Origin: Bettongia penicillata ogilbyi
Taxonomy: Eukaryota > Chordata > Mammalia > Diprotodontia > Potoroidae
DNA: 64,000 nucleotides
Assembly: GCA_023548195.1 (NCBI GenBank)
Contig: JAJHZJ010000251.1
Coordinates: 62,001 to 126,000 of the forward strand
Reading direction: 5' to 3'
Positions 36,225-48,070 of the stretch are shown piece by piece. The notes beneath the pieces were generated by a model. That model searched no databases. It was not told the origin of the DNA and saw nothing but the letters and a program-made list of their open reading frames with translations. A program made the position numbers and the translations under genes. How positions within the stretch are numbered: the first letter of the stretch is position 1; each line of letters opens with the position of its first letter.

Positions 36225-39200
36225 CTGGAGATTAAAAACAAAAGATTCAGGGCAGCTTTCCCTCTCTCCTACTTTTTCTGTGTCTATTTCTCTGTTTGTA
36301 TGAGCATGTCTGAATATTTCTCTTTATGTAGCTCTCTTTTTTACCTTGTTCTTCTTTCACTATCTCTATCACTTTATTTCCTTACTAACTCTTTCTGTCT
36401 CTGTCTCTGTATGCCCCACTCCATATAGATCAATGAAATCCTTTGCTTGGCACTTTAAAAAAATCTGCTAGGAAAAGTCTGCTTTCAAATACTACCTCTA
36501 ACATTTATTAGCTATGTGACCATTATAAATTGTGTGATCTTGGACATTATTTAAGTTCTCTGGGCCTCAGTTTCCTCTTCTATAAAATGTAGGTAACAGT
36601 GGGCAGCTAGGATTGCTTGATGAACCTAGAGTTTAGAAAACTTGAGTTTGATTCCCACTTCAGGCACTTACTAGCTGGGTGATCCTGGTCAAATCACTTA
36701 CCTGCTGTCTGCTTCAGTTTCCTTAGCCATAAAATGGAGATGATAATGGTCCCTATCTCCTAGGATTGTTGTGAGAATAAATGGAGATAATATTTGTAAA
36801 GTGCTTTACAAAGCTCAAACCACTGCATGTGCTAACCATTAATGCCAGAGAACTGATGTGAGGCTCAAATAAAGCCCAGAAAGAGTTTAGCAAACTCAGT
36901 TATTGTTACTGACTTGTCATTGTGAATGTTGTTTTTGTTATTGCTATCATGATAATCTTATTTCCTATTATCGTCCTCCATGTACCTTCCAGTTTAAACT
37001 GACCCACTACCCCTCAGGTAAAGTTGCTTTGAACAGATGATAGCCCCACATTCCTGTCTGAACTGTGCCTCCATAGCACCTTTTCCTATTAGAATCTCTA
37101 GCTCCTTTCAAAGCACATTCAGGTGCTATCTCCTCAATGAGCCCTTTCTTAATTTCCCCAGTAAGAGTTTCTCCCTACCGAAGTTACTTTGGGGGCACTT
37201 TGTATATACTTGTCTCTGTACATGCCACATTCTTCCTTTAGAGTATAAGCTCCTTGAGGGCAGAGGCATTTCATATTTGTCTTTATGTTCTGAGGACCAA
37301 GTATGGTGCCAGGACCTTAATAAATATTTGCTCAATTTAACAAGTACTTATTAAGCCATTCATATTCTAGGCTATTCTAAGCACTGAGAATACAAAGATG
37401 AAAATGAAATTGTTACTGTTCTCTAGGAGTTACATTTTACTTGACTGGAGGGAGGGGAGAAATATCCTATAGACAGATATAAAATATACATCATAAATAC
37501 AGTGTAATTTGTGAGAGTCAGGAAGAGCCTCTTAGTGAGGCTGAGCCTTTAAGGGAGCTAGTCTCCAAACAACAGAAGAGAGTAAGTAGAGCATTTGGGG
37601 CTAGGTGGAATGAGTGAGGTAGAGCCTGTGAAAAGGCATGGATACAGGAGATCAGTACTGGGGTAGAGGGGCATCAAATAAACTAAGTTAACTGGAATGG
37701 ACAGTACATAGGATGAGGGAGTGGTGTATAGAGAGTAATGTTGAAATCTGTCTAGAAAGAGAGTGTAGAGCCTGGTTATAAAAGACCTGAAATATCAAAG
37801 AGGAGTTTTATTTACTGATGCTTTATGAGTAAGGGAGTGTCAGAACTTTGCTCTAGGAAAATAAATTTGTCAGTTGAATGAGTGATAGCTTGAAGAGGGG
37901 AGAGACTGGAGGCAGAGAGACCAAGTAACAGTTCAAGAAAAGTGCTTATGAGAACCTGAGCAAGACTGATGCCTATGTGAGTGGAGAGAAGGGAATGATT
38001 GGGCAAAATGTTGTACAGGAAGACTCACCAAGACATGGCACCTGAATAAGTAGGAAAGTGAGGAAGAGAGGAGAGCTGGGATCGGCTCCAAGGTTGTGAA
38101 GCTATGTTATGAGGAGAATGCCAGTGATTTAGCAAGCGAGATAATGAATTCTGCTTTGGATATGTTGAATGTGAGGAATTCAGCAGGGAGCTGATGTGGG
38201 ACTATTGCTCACAATTAAAATATCTAGATTTGGGAATCATTTGCATATTTGAACCACTGAGAATAAAAGATCATCAAAAAAGAGAGTAAAGAAAAGAGAG
38301 AAGAGGGCCTATGAGAGCTCTGGGGTATAGACAAATATGGGGGGAGAATGGGGCATGCCTGATAGTCCTACAGAGGGGATGGAATTGAAATGAATAATTA
38401 TAATAATTATTATTATTTTTAGTTTCTCTATTTGTGTTTCATTATGCTGAATCACAGTGAAGGCGTACAGTATAGTGGAAAGAGTAATGGTCTTTGAATC
38501 TAAGTGAGAAATAATTTCACACATCACCTCTGAAATTTACTAGTTGTTGCAACATTTGATTTATTTGAGACCTAGGTTCCCCCTCTAAAAATATCAGTGA
38601 TAATGACCTTACTAAATTTTGGGAAGAATAAAATGAAATAATGCTAACGAAGTGCCTCCAGGATTACAAAAATAAATAGCATTATGTACATTTTCACTGG
38701 TTACTATTATTGGAGCTGATTTGATGAACTGAGAATTCTTGCCGAGTGGGTCAGCCATGATAAGTCGCCAAGAGGCTAACCTGGTTGATTAGACCTCACC
38801 ACCCATTGTCATTCTGATATATTAGGAAAAAGGAGGCCTTTCAATACCTCCCATTATCTAGGAAGTTAAAAGGAATATTTGACAGCGGGGTTTGATTTGG
38901 TTAATACTTTTTCAAAAGAAGTAATTAGATATTTTGCCCTTTCCCCAAAGGATTTTTCTAAAAAAGAAAAACTCTACCTTAATCAAAATGAAATAGAATT
39001 AGAGGCAAGAACCCCTTCATTTTCCTTTCTTTTTGTCTCCATTTTCCTCCCTCATCTTTCTTCTTCTCTTAGTCAAGATCCAAATCCAAGAACCAAAGGA
39101 GAAGTGATTGACCCCCCATATTTCCATCCTCAGCCTGAGAACAGGTACCCACTTGGCCCCAAAATGGTGTGTGCTAAAATCCCATTCTATTGGGAGATCC

Positions 39201-40173
39201 CACAGACTTACCAGTTTTCATCTTCAGGAGGAGAATTTGTAAATCTGAGATCACCTTCAACTGCTCATTATTTACAGAAGAATGGCTTTCTGAGAAGAAG
39301 AAAATATTTCTTTGGAGTCACTGAGAAGGCAGTCAGCTCAAGGTAACAAGTCATACATACAACATTCATGCACATCCAATCAATCCATCAACAAGCTTAT
39401 TAATCAGCTCTTCCATGCACACACACAAGTACACACACATTCTTCGGCACTGTAGAAATCTCTAGATGTCCATTTCCATCCCTTTATATACTGTTGAATG
39501 AGCTTCTATGGCCAGTAGAATTCAGCTCTAATGACAAACCTGCTGCCTAGGAGACTCTCTGCACTTGGCTGCCTGAGACCAGGCCTACTATCCATTGCCA
39601 GGTTCATACTTAACTGGTTCTAATATAGTTTGACTTGGTTTCAAACCCTGGCATTTCTTTTCATGCCATTCATATGAGCATCAGCAAGTCTCTTCTTGTC
39701 TCTGGGCCCCATTTTCCTCACTGATAAAATGGGGATTTAGAGAATCTCTGTGTCTTTTCTTGCTCATAGGACCTAGGTCCTATGAGCACACTTAATGACA
39801 ACACAATATATGGGGGGAGTTATGTGGTGGAGGAGAGAGAGTACTGATTTGGGAGTCAGAGGACCTGAATTCAAATGCTGCCTCTGCCTCTTATTATCTG
39901 TGAGAGAGTCCCTCTTTGGCCTTCAGTTCTTCTCTGTGTAAAGTGAAAGCACTGGACTACATGATCTCTCAGGTGCTTTCCCCACTCTAAATCGCACAAT
40001 CCTCTGTTCTGTAAGGGAAATTCAGCTGTAGGAAGTCAAAGGGCCAAAAAAAAATTGTGATTGTCACAATTTGGGAAGGCTTCTAGGAGGAAGTAGGTAT
40101 TCAGCTGGACTTTGGAAACACCATGGGGTGGGGAGGGTGGAAGAAGAGAGAGAGAGGAAGAGAGAAAGAAAGA

Positions 40174-40209
<36 letters not shown>

Positions 40210-43200
40210 CAGAGACAGAGTAAGGAAAATATGTAAGATCTGAAAGATAACGGTGCTTCTGGTAAAAATAAAAAAGAGAGGATTAGGATTTTTTTTTTTT
40301 TTTTTTGGATTTGGGGATTATAGTACATGGAGTTCTGAAGGCTTGAATTCAAAACCTGCCTCACACTTCTGGCTGTATGACCCTCAGCAAATCATTTGAC
40401 CTCTCTTTGCCTATCTGTAAAATGGTGATAATACTAGCACCTGTCTCACAAGATTGTGAATATTAACTGGGTTAACATAGATAAAGTGACTTACAAGTCT
40501 TAAAGTGTTATATAAGTGCTAGCTATGAGGATGATGAAGATAGTCAAAATAATGATGGCATTTTTGAATTGAGTTTGGGATGCCTATGGGACATTTGGTT
40601 TGATAGTCAGTTGAAAATGCATATCTAGAAATCTGGAGAAATATCAAGGCTAGATATATAGATCTGGGAGATATCTACATAGAAATAATGGGAGATTATT
40701 TAGTAACCAAAAAGGCAGGTAGAAAAAGAAAAGAAGGGATGATTTTTAATAACCAATTATTTGGGGAGATCCAGAGTTCCCCACTTTTTCTAAAGTCCTG
40801 ATTTTAAAAGTTCAGTATCTTGAAGGTCATTGCTGTTAATGAGACTGGGCTAACTTTCTTGTTCATATCCCACTCAGATAGGGTAGCTATTGTATTCTGC
40901 TCACACTTGGGTGGGGCATAAATTCTTTGAATAGATTACGCAACTTTGGGGTTAATTTAAGAAGTAAATTACTTAACCAAAGTTCAGGTCTAACCTAGAA
41001 TTAATTCTCTCATTAATTGTTAACCAATCATAATTGATTCCCAACCTGAAGAACCCCTCTCCAAAGGGTATGTAAACTATGAGTCCTGCCTATGACTGCC
41101 TTTGGTCCAAGAGGGAAACCTAAATGACCGTCCTTTTATTGAAATGCTGATATTACTAATAAGATGATTAAATTACCAAGAAAGGATGTCTTTTGAAGCT
41201 TTTTAATCACTACATAAGGTAGCCCAGGACAAAACCTTGGGATACACCCACAGTTAAGGGGCATAATATGGGTGATAATATAGCAAAGAAGGGCAAGAAG
41301 GAGCTGTCAGACAGGTAGAAGGAGAACCAGAAGGGAGCAATATCATGAAAACGCAGGGAAGAGACACTGTCCAAAGGCAAGGGTAAATAATGGTGTCAGA
41401 CTCTGCAGAGGACTCAAGGAGGATAAGGACTGAAAAGGCGCGGTCTGATCTGGCAATTAAGAAATTGTTGATGACTGCAGAGAGAGCAGTTTCAGTTAAA
41501 TGAAGAAGTTGAAAGTCAGATTTCAAAGGACGGAGGAATGAAAGGAAAGGAAATGGAAGCAGTGACTATGAATAGGTTTTTTTTCTAGGATTTTGGCTAA
41601 AAAAGGGAACAGTGATTTAAACTTGAAACAAAGTCTATCAAAAAACATCTTGCTGTATACTATGGATTCATTCAGCTTGTATATTAAATTTTATTGCTCA
41701 TGGTCACAGAAATATGTATCTCCTTCCCACTGGCATTAAAATGGGTCAGGATGGCGGTTCTCCTTCCCCTCTCTCTACCCTACCCCTGATCATTTCAAAG
41801 TCACACGGGTAACAGAGCAGTTAGGTGGCACAGTGGAAAGAGAGCTAGGCCTGGAGTCAGGAAGACATGAGTTCAAATTCTGTCTCAGACACATTAACTG
41901 TGTGACCCTGGCCAACTCAGCCACTATTTGCCTTGCTTTCCTAATCTGTAAATAGCATCTACTTCACAGAGTTGCATTATAACTATTACTACTGAAAAAA
42001 AGAATGAATCACTTTTTCCTGTGTACGTTTTTTTTTTCTGTATGGTTGTCATGCAATGCAGCTTTCTAGTCCAAATATATATTTGTCTTTGAGCTAATGT
42101 TTTCCTGAAGTAATCAATATCTAGATGACTCCTCTGTGTTCAGTAAACAGACACCTTTGCTTTAAGAAAGAAAGAAATGTGTTTGTGGCGGGGGCGGGGG
42201 TGCGGGGAATTGCTTACAGTGTGTCTACTGTGGACACATTGTCCTCTAGGTCAAAAGAGTCTTGTAAATGGTGGAGTGACACACTTGTCCATGGAAGGAT
42301 GCCTTAGTTATGCTTTCAGATGAGACTTCTTGACTAACTTATAATATCAGGGCTCAAGCTACAGTGGCCCAGCCAGCCTGGGTTTTTCCCTCTCTTTCCC
42401 AGAAACATAGCCTGGCAAAAACTTTCTATCCTTTCCTTCCTTGTAATGAGTGTTCACTTGCTATTTACTGCTCTCTTATTCACTTCCCTGCTCTTCCCTC
42501 AGATCCAGCTGTGTGTATGGGGATGGCAGGGAAAAGAAATACTTTTTGATCCTTCTCAGCTGCCAGTCGAAGCAGCTGGCTTGTTGAAGGCTTTACTTAT
42601 CTACCACTTTCCTTTTTTTTTTTTAATTTTCCTTGTAATATTAATCTGCTATTAAAAAAAAAAAGATGGTCATCTACTATAAGATCAGTTGTCTATGAAG
42701 GCATAAAAATGCTGTCCTACCCCATACATTGCATGCTGGGTAAGGAGAAAACAATTAGAGAGACTTCCTGCAATTTCTTAATATATTTAAGATTATTCAT
42801 ACTACAGACTTCTTTCCCTTTGCTTTGATCCTGGTGAGAGAATGAACAATCAAGGTTTCAGGGCTGAAAGTGGGAGTATGGAGGGGGATGGGTGGGGTTA
42901 GACCTGATTTTACCTGAGGGCACTTCTGGGCAACGGCTGACTGCTCTTGGGGGTGCAGAGGTGCAACAATTGTACCAGACTACATTTTGGCATGGGAACT
43001 GCTAGCTACCTTGCTTGAACTCACATTATAAGACACTTGGCACTCAAAGGCAACCCAACTCCACTCCAGGAAACCTTTTCTCAAGGGATACATTTACCCC
43101 TTCTCTGGGCATTCCATATTCATTTTGGGACAATTCTGGCTTTCCTCCACCTAGCTTATGAGTTTATCCCATTACAGTGGTCTGAAGACTCAAAACACTT

Positions 43201-44513
43201 GAGGACTACTCCCCATTTCCTCTCCAACCTCCCTTTGGTCTGCAGATGGCCCTTTCCCCATCTGCTCCCATACCTCATTAAGACAGAAAGCACAGAACTT
43301 CTTACCACCTGGCTCTCCTTTCATTCCCTTGATTCCTGGAGGTCCTGGTGGCCCTGGTTCTCCTGGAGGCCCCAATCTGCCTGGAATTCCCTGGAGACCT
43401 CTGAGCCCTTCACCTATTTGATATGAAGCATTTTATCATCCAAATCATATATACATTATGTTGCCCTTTACCCAAGAAAACTAAAATACAAATTTTGTGT
43501 ATTTTTTTTTCCTTTAATGAGTATAAGAAAAAACATTATACACTTCAACATTTGATCTTTCTTTTATTTTGACTTGTTGCTTAGGGTCTTTATATGGGTA
43601 TGGGAATCCAGTGATTCCATAATATGAAGTCCCTGAGGTCTATTAACCTTAACATCCAATGGAGTGTTTTACAAAGTTGCTTTAAAAAGAGAAATATTGG
43701 AAGATTTCAGTAAACATCATTGAAACATTAACCATCTCTGGCAGAATATGTCACCAGAATCATTGTCTCAGTAGTCCAGAGAGCAGTTAGGTGGCACAGC
43801 AGATAGAGTGCTAGGCCTGGAGTCGGGAAGACTCATCTTTCTGAGTTCAAATCCAGCCTCAGACACTTACTAGCTGAACGACCCTGGGCAAGTCACTTGA
43901 TCCTATTTACCTCAATTTCCTCATCTATAAAATGAGCTGGAGAAGAAAATGGTGAACCACTCCTGTATCTTTGATGAGGAATCCCCAAATGGGGTCATTC
44001 AGAGTAGGACATGACTGAACAATAAGTCAACAGGTTTCCTAGAGAAACTGAGACCTTGTATTCAAAGTCCTACAGGGAAAATACGTTGCAAAAATGCAAC
44101 AAGATGTGATGGGAAATGCACTGAACAAAGGAGCCTGGAGGCATGATTCTAGTTCCAGTTCTACTAACAATTTCTAGTGAATTTCGCAAAAATCACTCCC
44201 CTTCTTTAGGCTTCAGTTTCTTATCTATAAACTGAGAAGGTTGGGGATATTTTCCAGTGACTAATACTATGATCCTACACTTTTGCTCTTACCTAGGAAT
44301 TGTTACTTTTCACCTACCTGGGTCTCCCTTTTCTCCCTTTGGTCCATCTCTTCCATCTCGTCCATCTCTCCCAGGCAGTCCAGTGGTCCAAGGACCCTGA
44401 CAATGAGTGGTGGAGTACATCATTGACTGCTCTTCATTTTCCAGTGAATCCAAGCAGGATCCAGTGAGTGCCCACTCTAGGAGCAAGACACTAAGTAGGT
44501 GCCACAGAGCCAT
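35848..44513 (-). CDS. SFTPA1: Pulmonary surfactant protein A, complete four coding exons (252 aa)
   Basis: Coding exons in transcript order are 44513-44318, 43413-43306, 39289-39212 and 36224-35848, totalling 759 nt (252 aa; human SP-A is 248). All junctions are phase 1 with GT-AG sites. The protein has a signal peptide ([19 protein letters not shown]), a short N-terminal region with two cysteines, a collagen stalk, a 26-residue neck and a lectin domain that matches SP-A strongly ([27 protein letters not shown]). SP-A binds surfactant lipids and microbial sugars in alveolar fluid and forms octadecamers. The conserved N-Y-T glycosylation site is present. Two features are unusual. The triad, E-P-A or E-P-R in placental SP-A, is T-P-D here. 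The second collagen exon begins GEGLRGLQG, giving the MBL-type interruption instead of the SP-A one. The gene is transcribed toward the unnamed collectin and SFTPD. Duplicated SFTPA copies exist in primates; only one is seen here. Confidence 0.92.
36600..36840 (+). repeat. tRNA-headed SINE in SFTPA intron 3
   Basis: gggcagctaggattgcttga, ctgggtgatcctggtcaaat and ccttagccataaaatggaga with a MIR-like tail. Confidence 0.7.
37030..37345 (+). repeat. L2 3' end in SFTPA intron 3
   Basis: ctttcaaagcacattcaggt, ttctccctaccgaagttact, gtataagctccttgagggca, aataaatatttgctc. Confidence 0.7.
37350..38360 (+). repeat. L3-like repeat, about 1 kb, in SFTPA intron 3
   Basis: Begins aacaagtacttattaagcca and continues with phrases shared with 46290 and 50510, such as gaaaaggcatggatacagga and gagagactggaggcagagag. 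Confidence 0.55.
39212..39289 (-). CDS. SFTPA1: SFTPA coding exon 3: neck
   Basis: A 78-nt phase 1 exon with a strong acceptor (attttcttcttctcag) and donor (ACTG|gtaagtctg). It encodes (E)[16 protein letters not shown]... to LLKMKT, a short amphipathic helix with leucine/isoleucine spacing. When joined to the lectin exon it gives [17 protein letters not shown], matching the SP-A neck-to-domain junction. It was located by splice signals and frame continuity. Confidence 0.86.
40130..40222 (+). repeat. (GA)n/(GACA)n simple repeat
   Basis: A purine-rich tract: agagagagagagagagagag, then a tandem agacagagacag run. It lies in SFTPA intron 2. Confidence 0.9.
40320..40530 (+). repeat. MIR-like repeat in SFTPA intron 2
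   Basis: ttggggattatagtacatgg precedes ctgtatgaccctcagcaaat and tctgtaaaatggtgataata. Confidence 0.55.
41190..41600 (+). repeat. L3-like repeat in SFTPA intron 2
   Basis: gacaaaaccttgggatacac, cagacaggtagaaggagaac, gagagcagtttcagttaaat. The same family as 690-1190. Confidence 0.55.
41815..42000 (+). repeat. tRNA-headed SINE in SFTPA intron 2
   Basis: gcagttaggtggcacagtgg, gctaggcctggagtcaggaa, gagttcaaattctgtctcag. Confidence 0.8.
43306..43413 (-). CDS. SFTPA1: SFTPA coding exon 2: collagen domain with MBL-type kink
   Basis: A 108-nt phase 1 exon. It reads [18 protein letters not shown] and ends [10 protein letters not shown], with acceptor catatcaaatag and donor GTG|GTAAG. The GEG-LRG join breaks the Gly-X-Y register at the same point where MBL has GQG-LRGLQG. 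Placental SP-A instead has a break around PCPPG later in the stalk. Confidence 0.9.
43785..44035 (+). repeat. tRNA-headed SINE in SFTPA intron 1
   Basis: gagcagttaggtggcacagc, gagttcaaatccagcctcag, gaccctgggcaagtcacttg, aaatggggtcattcagagta. A full-length copy in the 0.9-kb intron between coding exons 1 and 2. Confidence 0.82.
44318..44513 (-). CDS. SFTPA1: SFTPA coding exon 1: signal, N-terminus, first collagen triplets
   Basis: 196 nt from the ATG at 44513 to the donor GACCCAG|GTAGGT. An acceptor, ccttgacatttcccag, ends just upstream (after 44534 on the complement), so an untranslated exon should splice in about 20 bases before the ATG. After the leader come cysteines in GSCLDS and THCQGP, then [16 protein letters not shown], closely like the SP-D and SP-A collagen start. 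The first in-frame ATG after the acceptor was chosen as the start. Confidence 0.9.
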
Positions 44514-44533
44514 CGTTAAAGCCCCAGACCTGG

Positions 44534-46280
44534 GAAATGTCAAGGAGAATCATCTCTGATGACTCAGGTCGAAATGATTTTGATGTCCCTTCCCTTTTGC
44601 CAGGGAAAAAACTAACCTGAATTTCCAAATAGAGATATGATCAGGAAAGGCTCCTGAATGAGGGCTACCTCTCAGAGAGATCTATCCATGGAAGAGAAGA
44701 TTCTTGGGATTCCCTCATTCTGATCCAAGTTAAGTAGTCAGATCAACCTTCCATTTGAACAAGATCTAAACAGAAAGAAAATACAGCAAGAAAACCCATC
44801 CTCTCATCCAGGGGTCGTTAATATTTTGTTGTGTCATGGACCCTTTTGGTATTTGGATGAAGTTGATGGAGCCCCTCTCAGAATGATGTTTTTAAAGAAT
44901 TGAAAGAAATGCTAACATTCAGATAGGATTAGTTAAAACAAAGATGTAATTTTCCCCCTCCAAGTTCACAAACATTTTGAAATGTGGTCCATGAACCCTA
45001 CCTCTTTATGATTCCAAAGGATGTAGGGGAAGACTGGATTTAGCAGGACATGCTGAGGCACCTCTGACCAGGTCAGTCTGATTAGGGTCAGACTCCTGCC
45101 CTCATACTCAATCCACAGATTAGCCTACAATTGAACTTAGTACCCTCCTCTCTGTTTACTAGGACTTGTGGGAAAACTGGCAATTTAATGGAAAGGATAA
45201 ATATTCTCTCTGTGTGTCCCCTATGCCTAACACACCTTTTATGTTTCTTCTTGAAACCTTTTATTGATGGTCACATCATGAGAATTTGCTCTTTTTTTTC
45301 CTTTTCTTTCCTTCTGTCATTCATTCCACAATATTCTCTGAGCTCCTATTCTCTTCTCTAGAACAGAGACTATGATAATAAAATAGGAACAATGTGGAGC
45401 ATCCAATAAAGGGAAAAGACCTGGAAACTATCTTCCAGGGCTCTAGTGAGGAGGCAAGAGATAGAACAAGATAACTAACAATGAATATAGGCATCAGGTG
45501 AGTTGTACAGACATGATACAATAGAAATAGTACTAGAGTTGGAGTAAGAGGTTGAAATCCTGTCCCTACTACTTTGTATGTATCCCCTCGGTAACCTTGA
45601 GTACATTTGCTAATCTCACTGAGGTTTCCTCATTTCTGAAATGGAGTGTTGAAATTGATCTCTTAAATCCTTTCCAGATTTAAATCTGATGGCCTTGTAA
45701 ACACCATATGAAGTCAGACGTCTTTCTATCTTTTCTTTTCTATGATTGTGAGACAGTGGCCTAATGCCTAATGATGACCACTGAATGGTGATCTTCCGTT
45801 CTAGTAACATCTTTCTATCTCCACACATTGCATTTCTGCAGTGCCTGTACCCTGTCGGACTTGTGTAAAATAGCAAACTACCTCAGTACTCCCCAGTTTC
45901 CCAGTCTTGAATGTTATCCCTCCTTTCTACTATGAAATAGTCTCCTTTCCTTGGTAACCTATTATGATGGGAAAAAGTGTTGGACAGGGAGTCTAAAGGT
46001 AGGATTTAAATCCTACCTCTAACATCTACTGTGTGACCTTGGGCAAGCCATTTAACCTCTTGCATTGAAGTCATTTAAACCTCATCTGCAAAATTGAGAT
46101 AATAAATAGCATCTATCTCACAAGAGTGATATAAGATTCAAATGAGATAACATATGTAAAGGGTTTTGCAAATCTTAAGGTACTATATAAATGTTAATTA
46201 TTTTAATACTATTATTGTAAAATATAGATAATAATAATCTCCCACCTAGGATTCTTATAAATATAGCATGTGCTCTGGGA
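44534..46280. other. SFTPA 5' region; no exon placed
   Basis: The untranslated SFTPA exon and promoter should lie here or further right. I saw no decisive TATA-plus-donor combination. 45960-46210 looks like a MIR (gtgtgaccttgggcaagcca). Nothing coding is recognised. Confidence 0.4.
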
Positions 46281-46289
46281 CTCTACAGA

Positions 46290-46660
46290 ATTGACAAATC
46301 TGATCAGTCAGTCAATAAACATTTTTAAGCACCTACCCTATGCCACGGACTGTGCTAAGTACTAAGGATATAAAGAAAGGTAAAAGACATTTCCTGCTCT
46401 CAAGGAACTCCAAGTTTAACGATGGGAGATGTCTTGCAAACAATTATGTACAAACAACTAAGTGTGCATGTTAAACAGAAAATAATCAACAGAGAGACAA
46501 CACTGGAATTGAGAGGGATTGGGAATAGGTTCCTGCAGAAGGTAGAACTTTAGCTAGGACTTGAAGGAAGCTAGGAGGTGGAGATGAGAAGAAAGAGCAT
46601 TCCAGGGATGGGGAAGAGTCGGTGAAGATTCTCAGTCAGAAGATGGAGTGTCTTGTTCAA
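46290..46660 (+). repeat. L3-like repeat
   Basis: agtcaataaacatttttaag, cctaccctatgccacggact, caaggaactccaagtttaac, ggaattgagagggattggga. Confidence 0.6.
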
Positions 46661-46934
46661 ATGTCCCCCAGAGAATGATTATTACTACTCCTCTCAGGCT
46701 TTTTAGGGGACTCTGAGGGGTTTGGTGAAGTCTTGCTAGTGCCATAGCTCATGAGGTCTTGCCAGTGCACTTTCCCCCATTGGTTATCCGTTGATATGAA
46801 TTAGCCAGTCGGACTTAATTAGCAATAAGTATTTAGTAATGATACTAAACCCATAGTGAGAGCATACATAATGAGAATGGTCTAATGGTCTACATAATGG
46901 TCTAAAACTTCCCCCATACTGAAGACAATTTTAT

Positions 46935-47170
46935 TGTTCAGTCTTTTCAGTCATATTTGACTCTTTGTGATCTCATTTGGGAACTATCTGGATTGGTTTG
47001 CCATTTCTTTCTCCAGATTATTTTATAGATGAGGAAACAGAGACAAACCAGGCTAAATGACTTGCCCAGGGTCCGATAGGTAGTGTCTGGAGCCAGATTT
47101 GAACTCAGGAAGATGAATCTTTTCGACTTCAGGCTTAGTGCTTTATCCGTCATGCCACCTAGCTGCCCAA
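46935..47170 (-). repeat. tRNA-headed SINE
   Basis: Reverse copy: gttcagtcttttcagtcata, gatgaggaaacagagacaaa, cttgcccagggtccgatagg, inverted head gccacctagctgccc. Confidence 0.82.
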
Positions 47171-47439
47171 ACCAGAGGCATGCATTCCCATAAATACTTT
47201 CCAGGGGAAAGTGAGCTCAAGCTTGGAAAAATTTATATGGCAAAAACTCAGAGTTCCTGGGAGTCATTTTACTGGTAGTCCCTTTCTCCCCTTTGTGGGG
47301 CCCTATAATGTTTCTCTTGGCCCCAATGATATTTCTTTCTGCTGGGCTCCTAGTAGAGTCCCAAAGGTTGCCTTTCTTCAGCACGTCCACTTTGTCCTTG
47401 ACTTCTGATGCAGACCCTGATATCAGTTGTTTTGGGGAC

Positions 47440-48070
47440 AGAAATTGAGGGAAGGTCCATCATTTGCAGAATGGCTTAATAAGCTGTGGTATGTGAATGT
47501 AATGGAATACTATCATGCAACAAGAAATGATGAACAGGCAGATTTCATAAAAAAAAAACTGGAAATACTTGTATGAATTGATGTAAAGTGAAATGAGTAG
47601 AACCAGGAAAACATTGTATATAGTAACAACAACGCAGTGTGATGATCAACTATGAATGACTCAGATCTTCTTATTAACACAATGATCCAAGCTTGACAGG
47701 TACAAAGGACTCACAAAAAAAAATGCTATCCACATCCAGAGAAAGAACTGATAGACTGAATACAGATTGAAGCATATTTTTTCCTGCTAATTCAATTCTT
47801 TTTCATGTCTTTTTTCTTTTGATCAGTTTCTTCTTCACAATAGTGACTAACACAGGAATATGTTTTACATGACAGCACATGTAAAACCTATATCCAATTG
47901 CCTACCATTTTCAGAAAAGGGGAGGAAAGGAAGGGGGGGAGAAATATTTACAACTCAAAGTCTTGTAAAAAAATGAATGCTAAAAATTTCTTTGACATGT
48001 ATTTGGGAAAAAATAAAATACTATTTAAAAAAATTAAAAATAATTTTAAAATTAGAAAAAAAAGAAAGTA
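47440..48070 (+). mobile_element. L1 3' end
   Basis: gcagaatggcttaataagct, gaaatgatgaacaggcagat, gagtagaaccaggaaaacat, tccacatccagagaaagaac, ending in an A-rich tail. Confidence 0.8.

Noticed and set aside
38879..39346. A 155-codon open frame on the + strand
   Set aside because: It runs antisense over the SFTPA neck exon, and its protein resembles nothing; the minus-strand exon has strong splice sites and frame continuity.
45616..45876. An 86-codon minus-strand ORF between SFTPA and the MBL-type exon
   Set aside because: No collectin features (no Gly-X-Y, no lectin cysteines) and no splice context.
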